Shown piece after piece: positions 46,284 to 54,152 of a DNA stretch of 64,000 bases. The DNA lies in contig NVWP01000005.1 in NCBI GenBank assembly GCA_002733705.1, positions 1 through 64,000 on the forward strand. Reading direction: 5' to 3'. The notes under the pieces are model-generated. The model was not told the DNA's origin. It saw only the letters and a program-made list of their open reading frames with translations, and did not search any database. Position numbers and translations under genes: made by a program. The stretch is from Henriciella sp. (lineage in GTDB: Bacteria; Pseudomonadota; Alphaproteobacteria; Caulobacterales; Hyphomonadaceae). The stretch's first letter is position 1, and the number at the start of each line of letters is the position of its first letter.

Positions 46284-47651
46284 ATGAAGGCGCTTCGTTA
46301 CCAAATAGACGAACATCCAAAGCTCAGCGTGCTGCCGCTTTTTGGTCTTCAACACGTTCTAACAATGTTAGGCGCGACGGTCGCAGTTCCTTCGATAATA
46401 GCAGGCGCTTACGGCCTGAATTCGGCCCAGACGGCCCTACTAATCTCAAACGTTCTAATCGCCATGGGCTTAGCTACGCTCATCCAAACGAGGTTCGGAA
46501 CTCGCCTACCTATCATTCAAGGGAGTTCTTTCGCTTTCCTACCAGCTTTGCTTTACGTTTCAAGCATCCACTCTGGGGCCGAAGGACTTGCTTATGCGTC
46601 AGGCGCCATCATAGTAGGTGCGATACTACAGTCGTTCTTAGGAATATCTAAAGTTGCCGGACTAATTCAGAGAGTGCTGACGCCGGTAGTTATCGGCCCT
46701 ACGATATTGGTTATTGGCCTATCGCTTTTTAGCGTAGGTGGCAATCAAGCTTCAAGCAATTGGCCTTTGGCCCTCACCACTATTGCCTTAATAATGGTGT
46801 TCAGTTTCGGGCTCTCTTTTAGGTCACGCGACTCAGTTCACGTTCGATCATGGACTTCTGTTTTTCCGGTGGTTTTGGCTATCGGTGTTTTGTGGGTAGG
46901 TTGTGCGGCTGGTAGTTTGTTCGGCTTAATTCAAGAGTCGAGCGCCGCTTTTGTTAATCTGACTAATGTCGCAAGCAGCAACCCCATAAAGCTGAGTAAT
47001 TATATTTTCCCTTGGGGGATGCCGCAGTTTGATCTGTCGTTTCTTCTAATTTTTATTATTGCGTACCTCGTCTCGACGGTAGAATCGATTGGTGACTACA
47101 ACGCTGTGAATGATATAGCCCGTAGAGATCCAGAAGAGCTGGCGCCGGAAACCGTCAATAAAGGTATCATGGCGGAGGGATTTGGATGCTTCTTTGCGGG
47201 TCTCATGGGGGCAAACCCTACAACTTCCTACGGAGAAAATATCGGCGTTATCGGCATTACCGGGGTAGCTTCACGAGTGGTCGTGATGGTGGCGGCAGGC
47301 CTTCTACTGGTGGCTGGGCTCCTGCCAGTGGTTGGAGCGCTTCTCGCCAGCATTCCTACGCCAGTAATGGGCGGACTTTATTGCGTGCTTTTCGGAATGA
47401 TCGCGGGAATTGGTTTAAGGTATGCGGTGAAAGCGGACCTCTCTTCGATGCGTAATGTATCTATCATGGGTTTTTCAATTTTTTTCGGCTTTGCAATACC
47501 GTCAGTGTTTGCCTCGGCAGAGCTCAAAGCAGCTACTATCGAACTCATGGGATCGGGTTTTGGCGACGTGTTTCTCGGGGTTGTCACCTCCAACATGGCC
47601 ATCACGGCCTTTAGTGCACTGTTCTGGGACCTTCTTCTTGCGAAAGACTAG
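46284..47651 (+). CDS. NCS2-family nucleobase permease
   Basis: A 455-residue, 12-14 helix membrane protein of the nucleobase:cation symporter-2 family. Motifs: LFGLQHVLTMLGATVAVPSI near the N-terminus, QGSSFAFLPA and the family signature region ESIGDYNAVNDIARR with NPTTSYGENIGVIGIT. The last two are the substrate-binding part of xanthine/uric acid/uracil carriers. The exact base is not readable. It starts a plus-strand run of four genes with gaps of 38, -4 and 8 bases, suggesting one operon. Confidence 0.92.
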   Translation: MKALRYQIDEHPKLSVLPLFGLQHVLTMLGATVAVPSIIAGAYGLNSAQTALLISNVLIAMGLATLIQTRFGTRLPIIQGSSFAFLPALLYVSSIHSGAEGLAYASGAIIVGAILQSFLGISKVAGLIQRVLTPVVIGPTILVIGLSLFSVGGNQASSNWPLALTTIALIMVFSFGLSFRSRDSVHVRSWTSVFPVVLAIGVLWVGCAAGSLFGLIQESSAAFVNLTNVASSNPIKLSNYIFPWGMPQFDLSFLLIFIIAYLVSTVESIGDYNAVNDIARRDPEELAPETVNKGIMAEGFGCFFAGLMGANPTTSYGENIGVIGITGVASRVVVMVAAGLLLVAGLLPVVGALLASIPTPVMGGLYCVLFGMIAGIGLRYAVKADLSSMRNVSIMGFSIFFGFAIPSVFASAELKAATIELMGSGFGDVFLGVVTSNMAITAFSALFWDLLLAKD

Positions 47652-47689
47652 GGCAAAGCCTTGTACGATGAGAAAAGGTGATTTCCGGC

Positions 47690-48334
47690 ATGCCAACTTC
47701 CGCTGCTAAAAATGATCGGTCCACTGACAACCTCTTCGCACTTGCTTTGGGAGTGGCACAGATATTTTTTTCTATGATGAATGAGTGGCTGGCGACTCAG
47801 CTGGGGTACGAAAAGCTGGCTGGCGTGGGCGTTCTCGGCATTGTAGCTTTGGTCGGTTGCTGGATGATCTATCGTGTCGATCGGAAAGACTACAACAGTC
47901 TTGCTACGCTAGGTGGCCTTACTGCTGTCGCACTTGCGCTGCTATTCGTCATGGGGCCTCAGTCCGAAGCCCAAGAAGGAGAGTCCCGACCAAGTTCGCT
48001 CAAATCCGTGGTTGGTGAAGTCTTCCTCGACAGAAACCGAAACGGATTCAGGGATGGCGCTGACGAGTCGATCCAAGGAGTATCAGTAACGCTTCGAGAC
48101 CGTTTCGGACTTTCAATCAATCTCGAAAGCGACTCGAGAGGATTTGTGAGCTTCTCTATTCCGTCAGAGCGAAGCAGAATTCAAATCGTAGCTTGCAACG
48201 TAGCTCAAAGCCACACACTGAGCCTTAATGAACGGATTTCGCAGCCGCCATCTTCGGGAGGAATCGATATTCCTGCGATTTACAAAATCGACATAGGCAT
48301 TGAGCACAATAATCTAGATGGCTGTTTGCCGTGA
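47690..48334 (+). CDS. membrane protein with extracytoplasmic SdrD-B-like domain
   Basis: A 214-residue protein. Residues ~10-100 hold three hydrophobic helices (LFALALGVAQIFFSMM, LAGVGVLGIVALVGCWMIY, LATLGGLTAVALALLFVMG). Residues ~110-165 look like one SdrD/Cna-B-type beta domain (VVGEVFLDRNRNGFRDGADE, then QGVSVTLRDRFG) with the calcium-loop DxNxNGxxD. The ATG at 47690 has AAGGTGA upstream; a GTG four codons earlier is possible. Its stop overlaps the next start (GTGA). No known whole-length family. Its function is unknown. Confidence 0.75.
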   Translation: MPTSAAKNDRSTDNLFALALGVAQIFFSMMNEWLATQLGYEKLAGVGVLGIVALVGCWMIYRVDRKDYNSLATLGGLTAVALALLFVMGPQSEAQEGESRPSSLKSVVGEVFLDRNRNGFRDGADESIQGVSVTLRDRFGLSINLESDSRGFVSFSIPSERSRIQIVACNVAQSHTLSLNERISQPPSSGGIDIPAIYKIDIGIEHNNLDGCLP

Positions 48335-49116
48335 CACTACACCGAAGCGTATTAACCCGCGACCGCATTAGCCAGCTGTATCAAGCTCACAGTTTCGCTC
48401 AAACTTCACTTTCAAGTTCTGAGAATTTAGAATTTGTCCATAAGTGGAGTGGGCTACGTCGAAATTATGAAAAGAACGAGTTAACCGTCCCTGAGCGGAT
48501 AAATTTTCTATCTAAACATCCTCTTTCTAGGGAGCAGCTCTTCGTCTCTGTTGGGGGTAGCCGCTCACCAAATGTAGAGAGTTTCTTACAAGCACATCGT
48601 ATCTGTTCTCAAATTTCTGAGATGGGCTGCATTCTGATTTCAGGAGGCGTGCCTGGAATCGATTTAGCTGCGCACCTGGCAGCTATAGATCGCAAAAGGC
48701 ATGAGCTTCTAACTATCGCAGTGTTGGCAAACCCAGTCGAGTTCGGCCTATCCGGCCATCAATTTAACTCTCCTACAATTGCGGGGGGAATTGAATCGAG
48801 CGGCGCGTACCTCTCGGAGTATGATGAGAGCGTTGAAGTAAATAGCGCGGAGTTTTTGGAGCGGCTTCTTCAGAGAGATCGCATCATTTCAGCGATCAGC
48901 AATGTGTTCATTGCGTTTGAATGCTCAGTCGACAGTGCAACTGTCGACACAGCTAGAAGAGCCCGCTTGCAAGGGAAAACAGTATTGGCGGTTAAGCCAC
49001 CCATAAAGACAGGTAGGAAGGGTGTAGAGCAAATTTTAGAAGAGGGTATCGCTAGCCCTTTTCTATCTCCTAAAGATATAGTGCGTGCTGCTTCAGAAAA
49101 TCACATTGCCAGCTAG
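48331..49116 (+). CDS. DprA-like (SLOG superfamily) protein
   Basis: A 261-residue protein from a GTG overlapping the previous stop. Residues ~70-245 match the DprA Rossmann core: VSVGGSRSPNVESFLQAHRI, then ILISGGVPGIDLAAHLAAID, SGAYLSEYDES, and RLLQRDRIISAISNVFIAFE followed by ATVDTARRARLQGKTVLAV. True DprA also has a SAM-like N-domain and often a C-terminal winged helix; both are missing, and the first 60 residues are unlike DprA. It is not the cell's natural-transformation DprA by context; a nucleotide- or DNA-sensing role coupled to the membrane neighbours is inference. Confidence 0.85.
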   Translation: MTLHRSVLTRDRISQLYQAHSFAQTSLSSSENLEFVHKWSGLRRNYEKNELTVPERINFLSKHPLSREQLFVSVGGSRSPNVESFLQAHRICSQISEMGCILISGGVPGIDLAAHLAAIDRKRHELLTIAVLANPVEFGLSGHQFNSPTIAGGIESSGAYLSEYDESVEVNSAEFLERLLQRDRIISAISNVFIAFECSVDSATVDTARRARLQGKTVLAVKPPIKTGRKGVEQILEEGIASPFLSPKDIVRAASENHIAS

Positions 49117-49124
49117 GTAACACA

Positions 49125-49583
49125 GTGACAGCATTTTTTTCAATGAAGAGCAAAAGTGCGATCGCGCTCGTAGTTTTGGGTGTACTCTTCAACGTCAATG
49201 TCGGCACTTTCGCACAGTCTTCTGCGGAGATTGAGAGCACTTTAAATACAGGTTCCGATGCGTCCGACGCTGAATTCCGCGCTTGGGCCCAGCAATTTGA
49301 GGCTGGAATAGATTTAACCAACAGTCGGATCAATCCTTCCTCAGTACCAAACTCTGTGAATTCAACGGGTTTGTATGTCACTGATTTGTCTGCCGGACAC
49401 CTACTTGCGGCCTCAGGAATAAGACGGGGTGATCTGATAGTAGAGATAGGCGGAACAGCCGTTACTAGTGAGTCAGATTTTAAGCGTCAGATTTTTGACG
49501 GGGTCAAAGCCGAAAAAAGTGCAATTTTGATCAAAGTAGTCAGAGAAGATCGACGCTTCTACGTAATCGTTGCGTTAAGATAG
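49125..49583 (+). CDS. secreted PDZ-domain protein
   Basis: A 152-residue protein. The GTG at 49125 has AGGT seven bases upstream; an ATG at 49143 would start directly at a clean signal peptide (MKSKSAIALVVLGVLFNVNV, cleavage near TFAQ). Residues ~78-150 form a PDZ domain (TGLYVTDLSAGHLLAASGIR, then GDLIVEIGGTAV). No protease domain is attached, so it is a stand-alone adaptor in the periplasm. Last gene of the permease-DprA-like run; it converges on the polymerase gene with 18 bases between. Confidence 0.82.
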   Translation: MTAFFSMKSKSAIALVVLGVLFNVNVGTFAQSSAEIESTLNTGSDASDAEFRAWAQQFEAGIDLTNSRINPSSVPNSVNSTGLYVTDLSAGHLLAASGIRRGDLIVEIGGTAVTSESDFKRQIFDGVKAEKSAILIKVVREDRRFYVIVALR

Positions 49584-49601
49584 AAGATTTCTCTCCAAAG
49601 C

Positions 49602-52325
49602 CTACGTGGGAAGGAACTTGGCAACTGCTTCTGATGTTGGATCGGGCTCACCAAATTGGCCTACCTTGTTTGCTTCTTTCCCAACTATCACAATTCGGCG
49701 GGCTTTGACGTGAAATCGCTCGGTAAAACCGACGTCCGCACCACCACCATTCGCAAATTTTGATTCTGGCGAAAGATGATAATTGCGCAGAATATCTCGG
49801 TAGGTTTGGAGTTCAGCCGCCTCCACGGGCTTCCCAGATATACGATCAAAAGCCAATTTTGCAGCCGCGCTTGGATCATTGGTGAATGACGAAACCGGCG
49901 CCGCGCGATAGTACTTCGGCGGTCGCCCGCGACCACGCGCGCTATGAATTCCACACGGAAACTCGAGGTCAATTCGTCGCTTTGCGAAAAGCTGCGTCAG
50001 AAAGCCGAACGGCCGGAACTGCTCTCCATAGGCTTTGCTCTTCCCATCTGCGGAATTCCAATGCTTCATCCAGTCGACCAAACGCGGGCTTGTGCCGGAG
50101 TAGTGTCCGATGGCTGGTAAGCTAAGGGCCGGATGATAGTCCAAATCGACCCGCTCAGGATGACCAGCCAAAGCTGCATCGACAGTTTTGTACCAAAGAT
50201 CGTATTGCCACCTGTCTACACCGATCTCTTTCAAAGGCACTGAGGGCGACGGAATGGACAGCGGCGCGTCGTGCTCTGAATACGGTGCTTTGAAGGGTCC
50301 TAAACCGTGCGCGGATGCCTTGCGGATGATCGGTTGGCCTGCCTCATCTACATTGAACAGAACGTAGCGCTTTGCAGAAATTGCGAGTGCGTAGAGGGGC
50401 TGACGAAGCTCCGGGTTTGAGGGGCTGAAGTTCTGCTTCTCAAGCTGCAATATCGAGCCCGGTTTTCGGTACGGGTTCAATGGCACGAACCAATTTACCA
50501 CGTTGCGAACACGCTCCTCAAATTCATCCGCATCTATTTCTTCTGGCCGGGACATTGCGAGGCTATCGGTGTCACAAAACACCCAATCTAAACCTTGCGC
50601 TTTTGCTTGATGCTCGGCCAATGCAAGCATCAGGCGCGCCGCCGCCGTGATGAAAACTCCCAGAGCCGGATTGTAGAGTTTACCTGGCTCTTCGAGGCAT
50701 TGCGTTTTGACTAGCTCTTTTTCGCAATCAGGCCTGTACAGCTCCAACGGCTCAGCTTTTGGCGCGTCGTCTCGATTGACTTCAATGGTCACGCCGTAGC
50801 TCGTTGCGTTCGCGATGATCTTGATCGCAAGCTCTCCTGGATCGCCAATTGATTTTGCGTGGTCCCTCAAGTCGATGAGCCGGACAAACGCGTCATCATT
50901 TTCTGGATCAACTCTGTAGTTGGGATTACCAAACAGCTCGATCGCTTTAAGGCCGCCTTGTATGGGTCCTGGCTTGAACGCAATGGCGTCGAGCACCTTG
51001 GGCGTTTTGCCCGAAAGGAACTTAGCTGAGAGGCAGTCAGCGAGCGTCACCCAAAGGTCGCCTGGATAGCTGAGGTAGTTCAGACCGATCGTGTAGCTCT
51101 TGCCGTTATACTTCGCCCTAGTGGGAAACAGGTCTTTGTCGGGTCGAACCCGAACGAGCATCGGAAACTGTTTCCACGCCTCTTCAGACTGAAACGAACC
51201 TGGCTTCGCATTTTCGAGAATCTTTTTGGCTTGGTCGGTCGCGTGCGACCATTCGAAACAATCGGCGATCATAAATCGCCAAAGGCCCATTAATGCGTTG
51301 CTTGTTGGGTACATCGACTTGAAGTCACAATAAGCGACTTCGCGGACCCGGCGCCGATCTCGAACTTCGGCACGTCCGCCAAAGTAGGCCCCCATCAACA
51401 AACCGAATATCTCTTCTGGCATGTCTGGCCGACATTCCAAAAGCGGCTTGATGCCCATCTCCGCCAGATAAGCTTTTCCCAAGCTAGCCTCGCTGAACAG
51501 CTTGTTCGGAGGCGCTGCTAATCCGTGCCTTGCGTAATCGGCAGCTAAAATTTCGTAGCACTCCCAGGTTGTTTGAACGTCTGCGACAGCGTACTCGATC
51601 AGCTTTCGATCGACCGGCCGGCCTAGGTCTCCGCGGTCATGTTTCTGTGTGGCAGTCCCCAAATCGGCGGCCAAGTCGCGCAAATTGTAGGCGCGGCTTC
51701 TGAGGGTTTTTGCGAATGTTCGGACATCGCAAAAGTGGCCTCTATGGGGATCAACTGGAATCCCCCGCTTCCGCATCCCGCGCGAGCGATCTTGGCCATC
51801 CGGTTTTGGAAAATTGATACGTGCTGACGTGGTGCTGAGATGCTTTATCCGAAGCTTTGGCGCAGTTTTGTCGCGCGAGAGATCGAATGTGAAGCCCCCA
51901 CGCATATCGCGTCTTGCCGAAGAGTGGCCAATTGCGACGCGCGAAATGTCGAATGGCAGATTGAAGCCAATAACCATCGCTCTGCGATCATAGGCGTATC
52001 GCAGAAATACCCGGTCATTGAAGAATGCCCGATCAATGAACTGAAGCCCCGCCGATTGCGCGTATTCCTTCAGAAGCTGGTGCTCTTCATCGGTGAGATT
52101 GCATGGCTCGTAGAAGATGCCTGCTTCAACACATTCGCCGTCGCGCCGGATTTGATAGACGCCAAAGCGCAGCGCATGAATTGCGTCAGCGGTCGTCTCG
52201 CAATCGAAAATAAGCTTCCATTTGAAGTTCTTGCGATGGCGAGCTTTCCCGTACTTACTAAGATGAGGCTTGCCTGGCTTCTGCGTGTAAGCGCGCAGCG
52301 CAATATCTAGCTCTTTCTCAATCAT
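49602..52325 (-). CDS. family-B DNA polymerase with 3'-5' exonuclease domain
   Basis: A 907-residue polymerase. Exonuclease motifs: Exo I FDCETT (Asp41, Glu43), Exo II GFNLPFD (Asn122, Asp126), Exo III YAVAD (Tyr245, Asp249). Polymerase motifs: A DFKSMYPT (Asp334, Tyr339), B IKIIANATSYG (Lys502, Asn506, Tyr510), C CDTDS (Asp585, Asp587), and the KxY motif KRY at 652-654. All catalytic residues are intact, so it should be active. The C-terminal ~250 residues are specific to this group. Priming mode cannot be read from sequence. The ATG overlaps the HNH gene stop (ATGA). Lower GC than core genes. Confidence 0.9.
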   Translation of the reverse strand: MIEKELDIALRAYTQKPGKPHLSKYGKARHRKNFKWKLIFDCETTADAIHALRFGVYQIRRDGECVEAGIFYEPCNLTDEEHQLLKEYAQSAGLQFIDRAFFNDRVFLRYAYDRRAMVIGFNLPFDISRVAIGHSSARRDMRGGFTFDLSRDKTAPKLRIKHLSTTSARINFPKPDGQDRSRGMRKRGIPVDPHRGHFCDVRTFAKTLRSRAYNLRDLAADLGTATQKHDRGDLGRPVDRKLIEYAVADVQTTWECYEILAADYARHGLAAPPNKLFSEASLGKAYLAEMGIKPLLECRPDMPEEIFGLLMGAYFGGRAEVRDRRRVREVAYCDFKSMYPTSNALMGLWRFMIADCFEWSHATDQAKKILENAKPGSFQSEEAWKQFPMLVRVRPDKDLFPTRAKYNGKSYTIGLNYLSYPGDLWVTLADCLSAKFLSGKTPKVLDAIAFKPGPIQGGLKAIELFGNPNYRVDPENDDAFVRLIDLRDHAKSIGDPGELAIKIIANATSYGVTIEVNRDDAPKAEPLELYRPDCEKELVKTQCLEEPGKLYNPALGVFITAAARLMLALAEHQAKAQGLDWVFCDTDSLAMSRPEEIDADEFEERVRNVVNWFVPLNPYRKPGSILQLEKQNFSPSNPELRQPLYALAISAKRYVLFNVDEAGQPIIRKASAHGLGPFKAPYSEHDAPLSIPSPSVPLKEIGVDRWQYDLWYKTVDAALAGHPERVDLDYHPALSLPAIGHYSGTSPRLVDWMKHWNSADGKSKAYGEQFRPFGFLTQLFAKRRIDLEFPCGIHSARGRGRPPKYYRAAPVSSFTNDPSAAAKLAFDRISGKPVEAAELQTYRDILRNYHLSPESKFANGGGADVGFTERFHVKARRIVIVGKEANKVGQFGEPDPTSEAVAKFLPT

Positions 52326-52675
52326 GTTATGGGCTCCGCATGTTCGCGGCCAAGATTGATGAGATAGGCCCCATAATCTCGCAGGCGTTCGAGTAGCAGC
52401 TCGAACAGATCAGCGAGGCCCATCAGAAATCGCCCAATGATCTCTAACTGCGAAACTGCGTCCGCGGCGGGGTCGAGATGATCGTATTGCGCGTCACTCA
52501 GTTTTCTGTGGCAATTGCGACAGACTATTGCGACGTCTTCAGCGTAGTCTTTGCCCGCCAAATGATGCAGCTCTAAGCATCGCCAATCGCTCTCTTCGCA
52601 GCAGATGCAGATTGGCTCGTCAGTTCCAAAACGGTGAAGCGCTCGCTCTTCACGAGCTTCCTTGTCGAGAGGCAT
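52322..52675 (-). CDS. HNH endonuclease
   Basis: A 117-residue nuclease. The ββα-metal core is clear: CICCEESDWRCLELHHLAGK with the first His pair at 37-38, then VCRNCHRKLSD with Asn54 and His56; four Cys (23/26 and 52/55) form the structural zinc site. HNH nucleases accompany PolB and Cas1 in many casposons. It is 12 bases downstream of the HTH gene and coupled to the polymerase gene. Confidence 0.9.
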   Translation of the reverse strand: MPLDKEAREERALHRFGTDEPICICCEESDWRCLELHHLAGKDYAEDVAIVCRNCHRKLSDAQYDHLDPAADAVSQLEIIGRFLMGLADLFELLLERLRDYGAYLINLGREHAEPIT

Positions 52676-52687
52676 GATAGGCTCCTT

Positions 52688-53278
52688 TTATGAGGGGTGG
52701 ATTTGATAAGTGTCTTCGAATGAGGGCTCGTCGCGCGCCGACAGCCGCAAAAGCTCATTCATGTTGGTTTCGAACGGAAAATGCCGGCCGTTCTCATCGG
52801 TCACGCCTTTCCCGCGAAAGGGTGCGAGCAACTCCACATTGGCTGGAGGCTGCATGGCTCTCTGAGCCGCCTCATAAAAAGCCCCGGCCTTCGCCGCTTC
52901 ATTGTAGTTAGTAACGGTTATCTCGTGAAATTCGCCGTCCGACAGGACAAGCACATCACGCCGGCGCTCATCAGAAAACGTCCAGGAGCCGCCTTCGTAC
53001 TCCGCGCCCACATAGGTTTTGATGAAACGGGAAAGCCGGTTTGGGGCTACGCCGCTGCGTTGAGCGGCCGCCGTCATAGCGAGCCCCTGCTTTCGCATCG
53101 ACCGTATGGCGGCTTCGATCTTTGGATCGATTTCAGCGGGCTTCGGGCTAAGACTGGCTTCACCAGCGCGCGGATGTCCACGAGCTTGAGCGACGCTCAA
53201 GCCTCGCTGGCGGCCAAGTTCCAAACGCCTTCTATACTCTGCCTTATAATCACGTTTGCGCGCCAACGCTTGCTCCAC
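52688..53278 (-). CDS. HTH-domain protein of the casposon-like block
   Basis: A 196-residue protein from a GTG at 53278. The N-terminus is basic (RKRDYKAEYRRRLELGRQRG, then LSVAQARGHPRAGE), a motif shared by many mobile-element DNA-binding proteins. A helix-turn-helix follows (AIRSMRKQGLAMTAAAQRSG, then VAPNRLSRFIKTY). After it lies a small beta-rich part and an Ala/Gln helix. Probably binds element DNA or regulates it; this is inference from the HTH and position. Confidence 0.7.
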   Translation of the reverse strand: MEQALARKRDYKAEYRRRLELGRQRGLSVAQARGHPRAGEASLSPKPAEIDPKIEAAIRSMRKQGLAMTAAAQRSGVAPNRLSRFIKTYVGAEYEGGSWTFSDERRRDVLVLSDGEFHEITVTNYNEAAKAGAFYEAAQRAMQPPANVELLAPFRGKGVTDENGRHFPFETNMNELLRLSARDEPSFEDTYQIHPS

Positions 53279-53395
53279 TGCATCGCCGGAAAATAGGCGT
53301 TACAAGCAAGCTAGACGCTCAAATAACTGATTTCATTGTGGTTATTCTGCCCGAACTGAAGGCATTTGAGTTTATGCAGTTTACGCAGATGCCGC

Positions 53396-54022
53396 CTATT
53401 CGCGGGCTAACTCGCCGATCCACCGGATTAGAGAAGTATCTTTAAGCCCGGCCATATCATGCTCAAAGCGGGCAGATTCACCTTCTAGACGCGCCCTAAT
53501 CTCTTCGGCCTGGGCTCGCCGATTGGGGAGGCCTTTGAATTCAGGCTCACCTAGAGCAACACGAATTTCTTTCTTTGCTCTTTCTTTCTGGTTGGGCCGG
53601 CCGCCTGCACGTTTTGGCGGAGCCGGAACCTTCACGGCTGAGGTTTGAAGCACATCGCTTTCGATTGTAATTTGAATATACTCTTCGGAGCCGTCTTGCG
53701 CGCGATCCTCTTCGGGGAACGGGTGCGCAGATAGCCAAAACCGTCTAGGAATTTCGACAGGTCCTCGTGATGGGTTTGCACCCGTTCGGATGCCAAGAGC
53801 AGATGTTCTGCCGGCAGCGAGAGACTGTTTAAGCCGCGTCAGTGAGCGTTGGCGGGCGCGTTGGTAAATAGCCTGATCGACAGCAGGTGTTGAGCTTGGA
53901 TGAGCGGTGGTGCTTTCCCAGTGCTTGCGGTCTTTTTCTGCCTGTTCGTCAGCCTCGATCAGTGCCGAAAATACATCGCTAAGAGGGCGTCCTGACTGCC
54001 AATTTTGGCTTGGTTCTGGCAT
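53396..54022 (-). CDS. hypothetical protein of the casposon-like block
   Basis: A 208-residue protein from the ATG at 54022; an upstream GTG at 54076 would overlap the possible cas1 leader. It is highly charged. The N-terminal ~70 residues are helical (SDVFSALIEADEQAEKDRKH), the centre has a short beta-like EEYIQITIESDVLQTSAVKV, then a basic linker RAGGRPNQKERAKKEIRVAL and an Arg/Glu helix to the end. I recognise no family. It is divergent from cas1 and 117 bases upstream of the HTH gene. Confidence 0.65.
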   Translation of the reverse strand: MPEPSQNWQSGRPLSDVFSALIEADEQAEKDRKHWESTTAHPSSTPAVDQAIYQRARQRSLTRLKQSLAAGRTSALGIRTGANPSRGPVEIPRRFWLSAHPFPEEDRAQDGSEEYIQITIESDVLQTSAVKVPAPPKRAGGRPNQKERAKKEIRVALGEPEFKGLPNRRAQAEEIRARLEGESARFEHDMAGLKDTSLIRWIGELARE

Positions 54023-54152
54023 AATAAAGTCGGTCGATTGTACGTCGAATGAGGGCTCCAAATTGTTAGATAGCACGACAGCATCGCCAGAAAGTTACTC
54101 AGACGACGAGTGGTTTATCCGGTCTGATTATTGGTCGAAGAAATCGGCCGCA

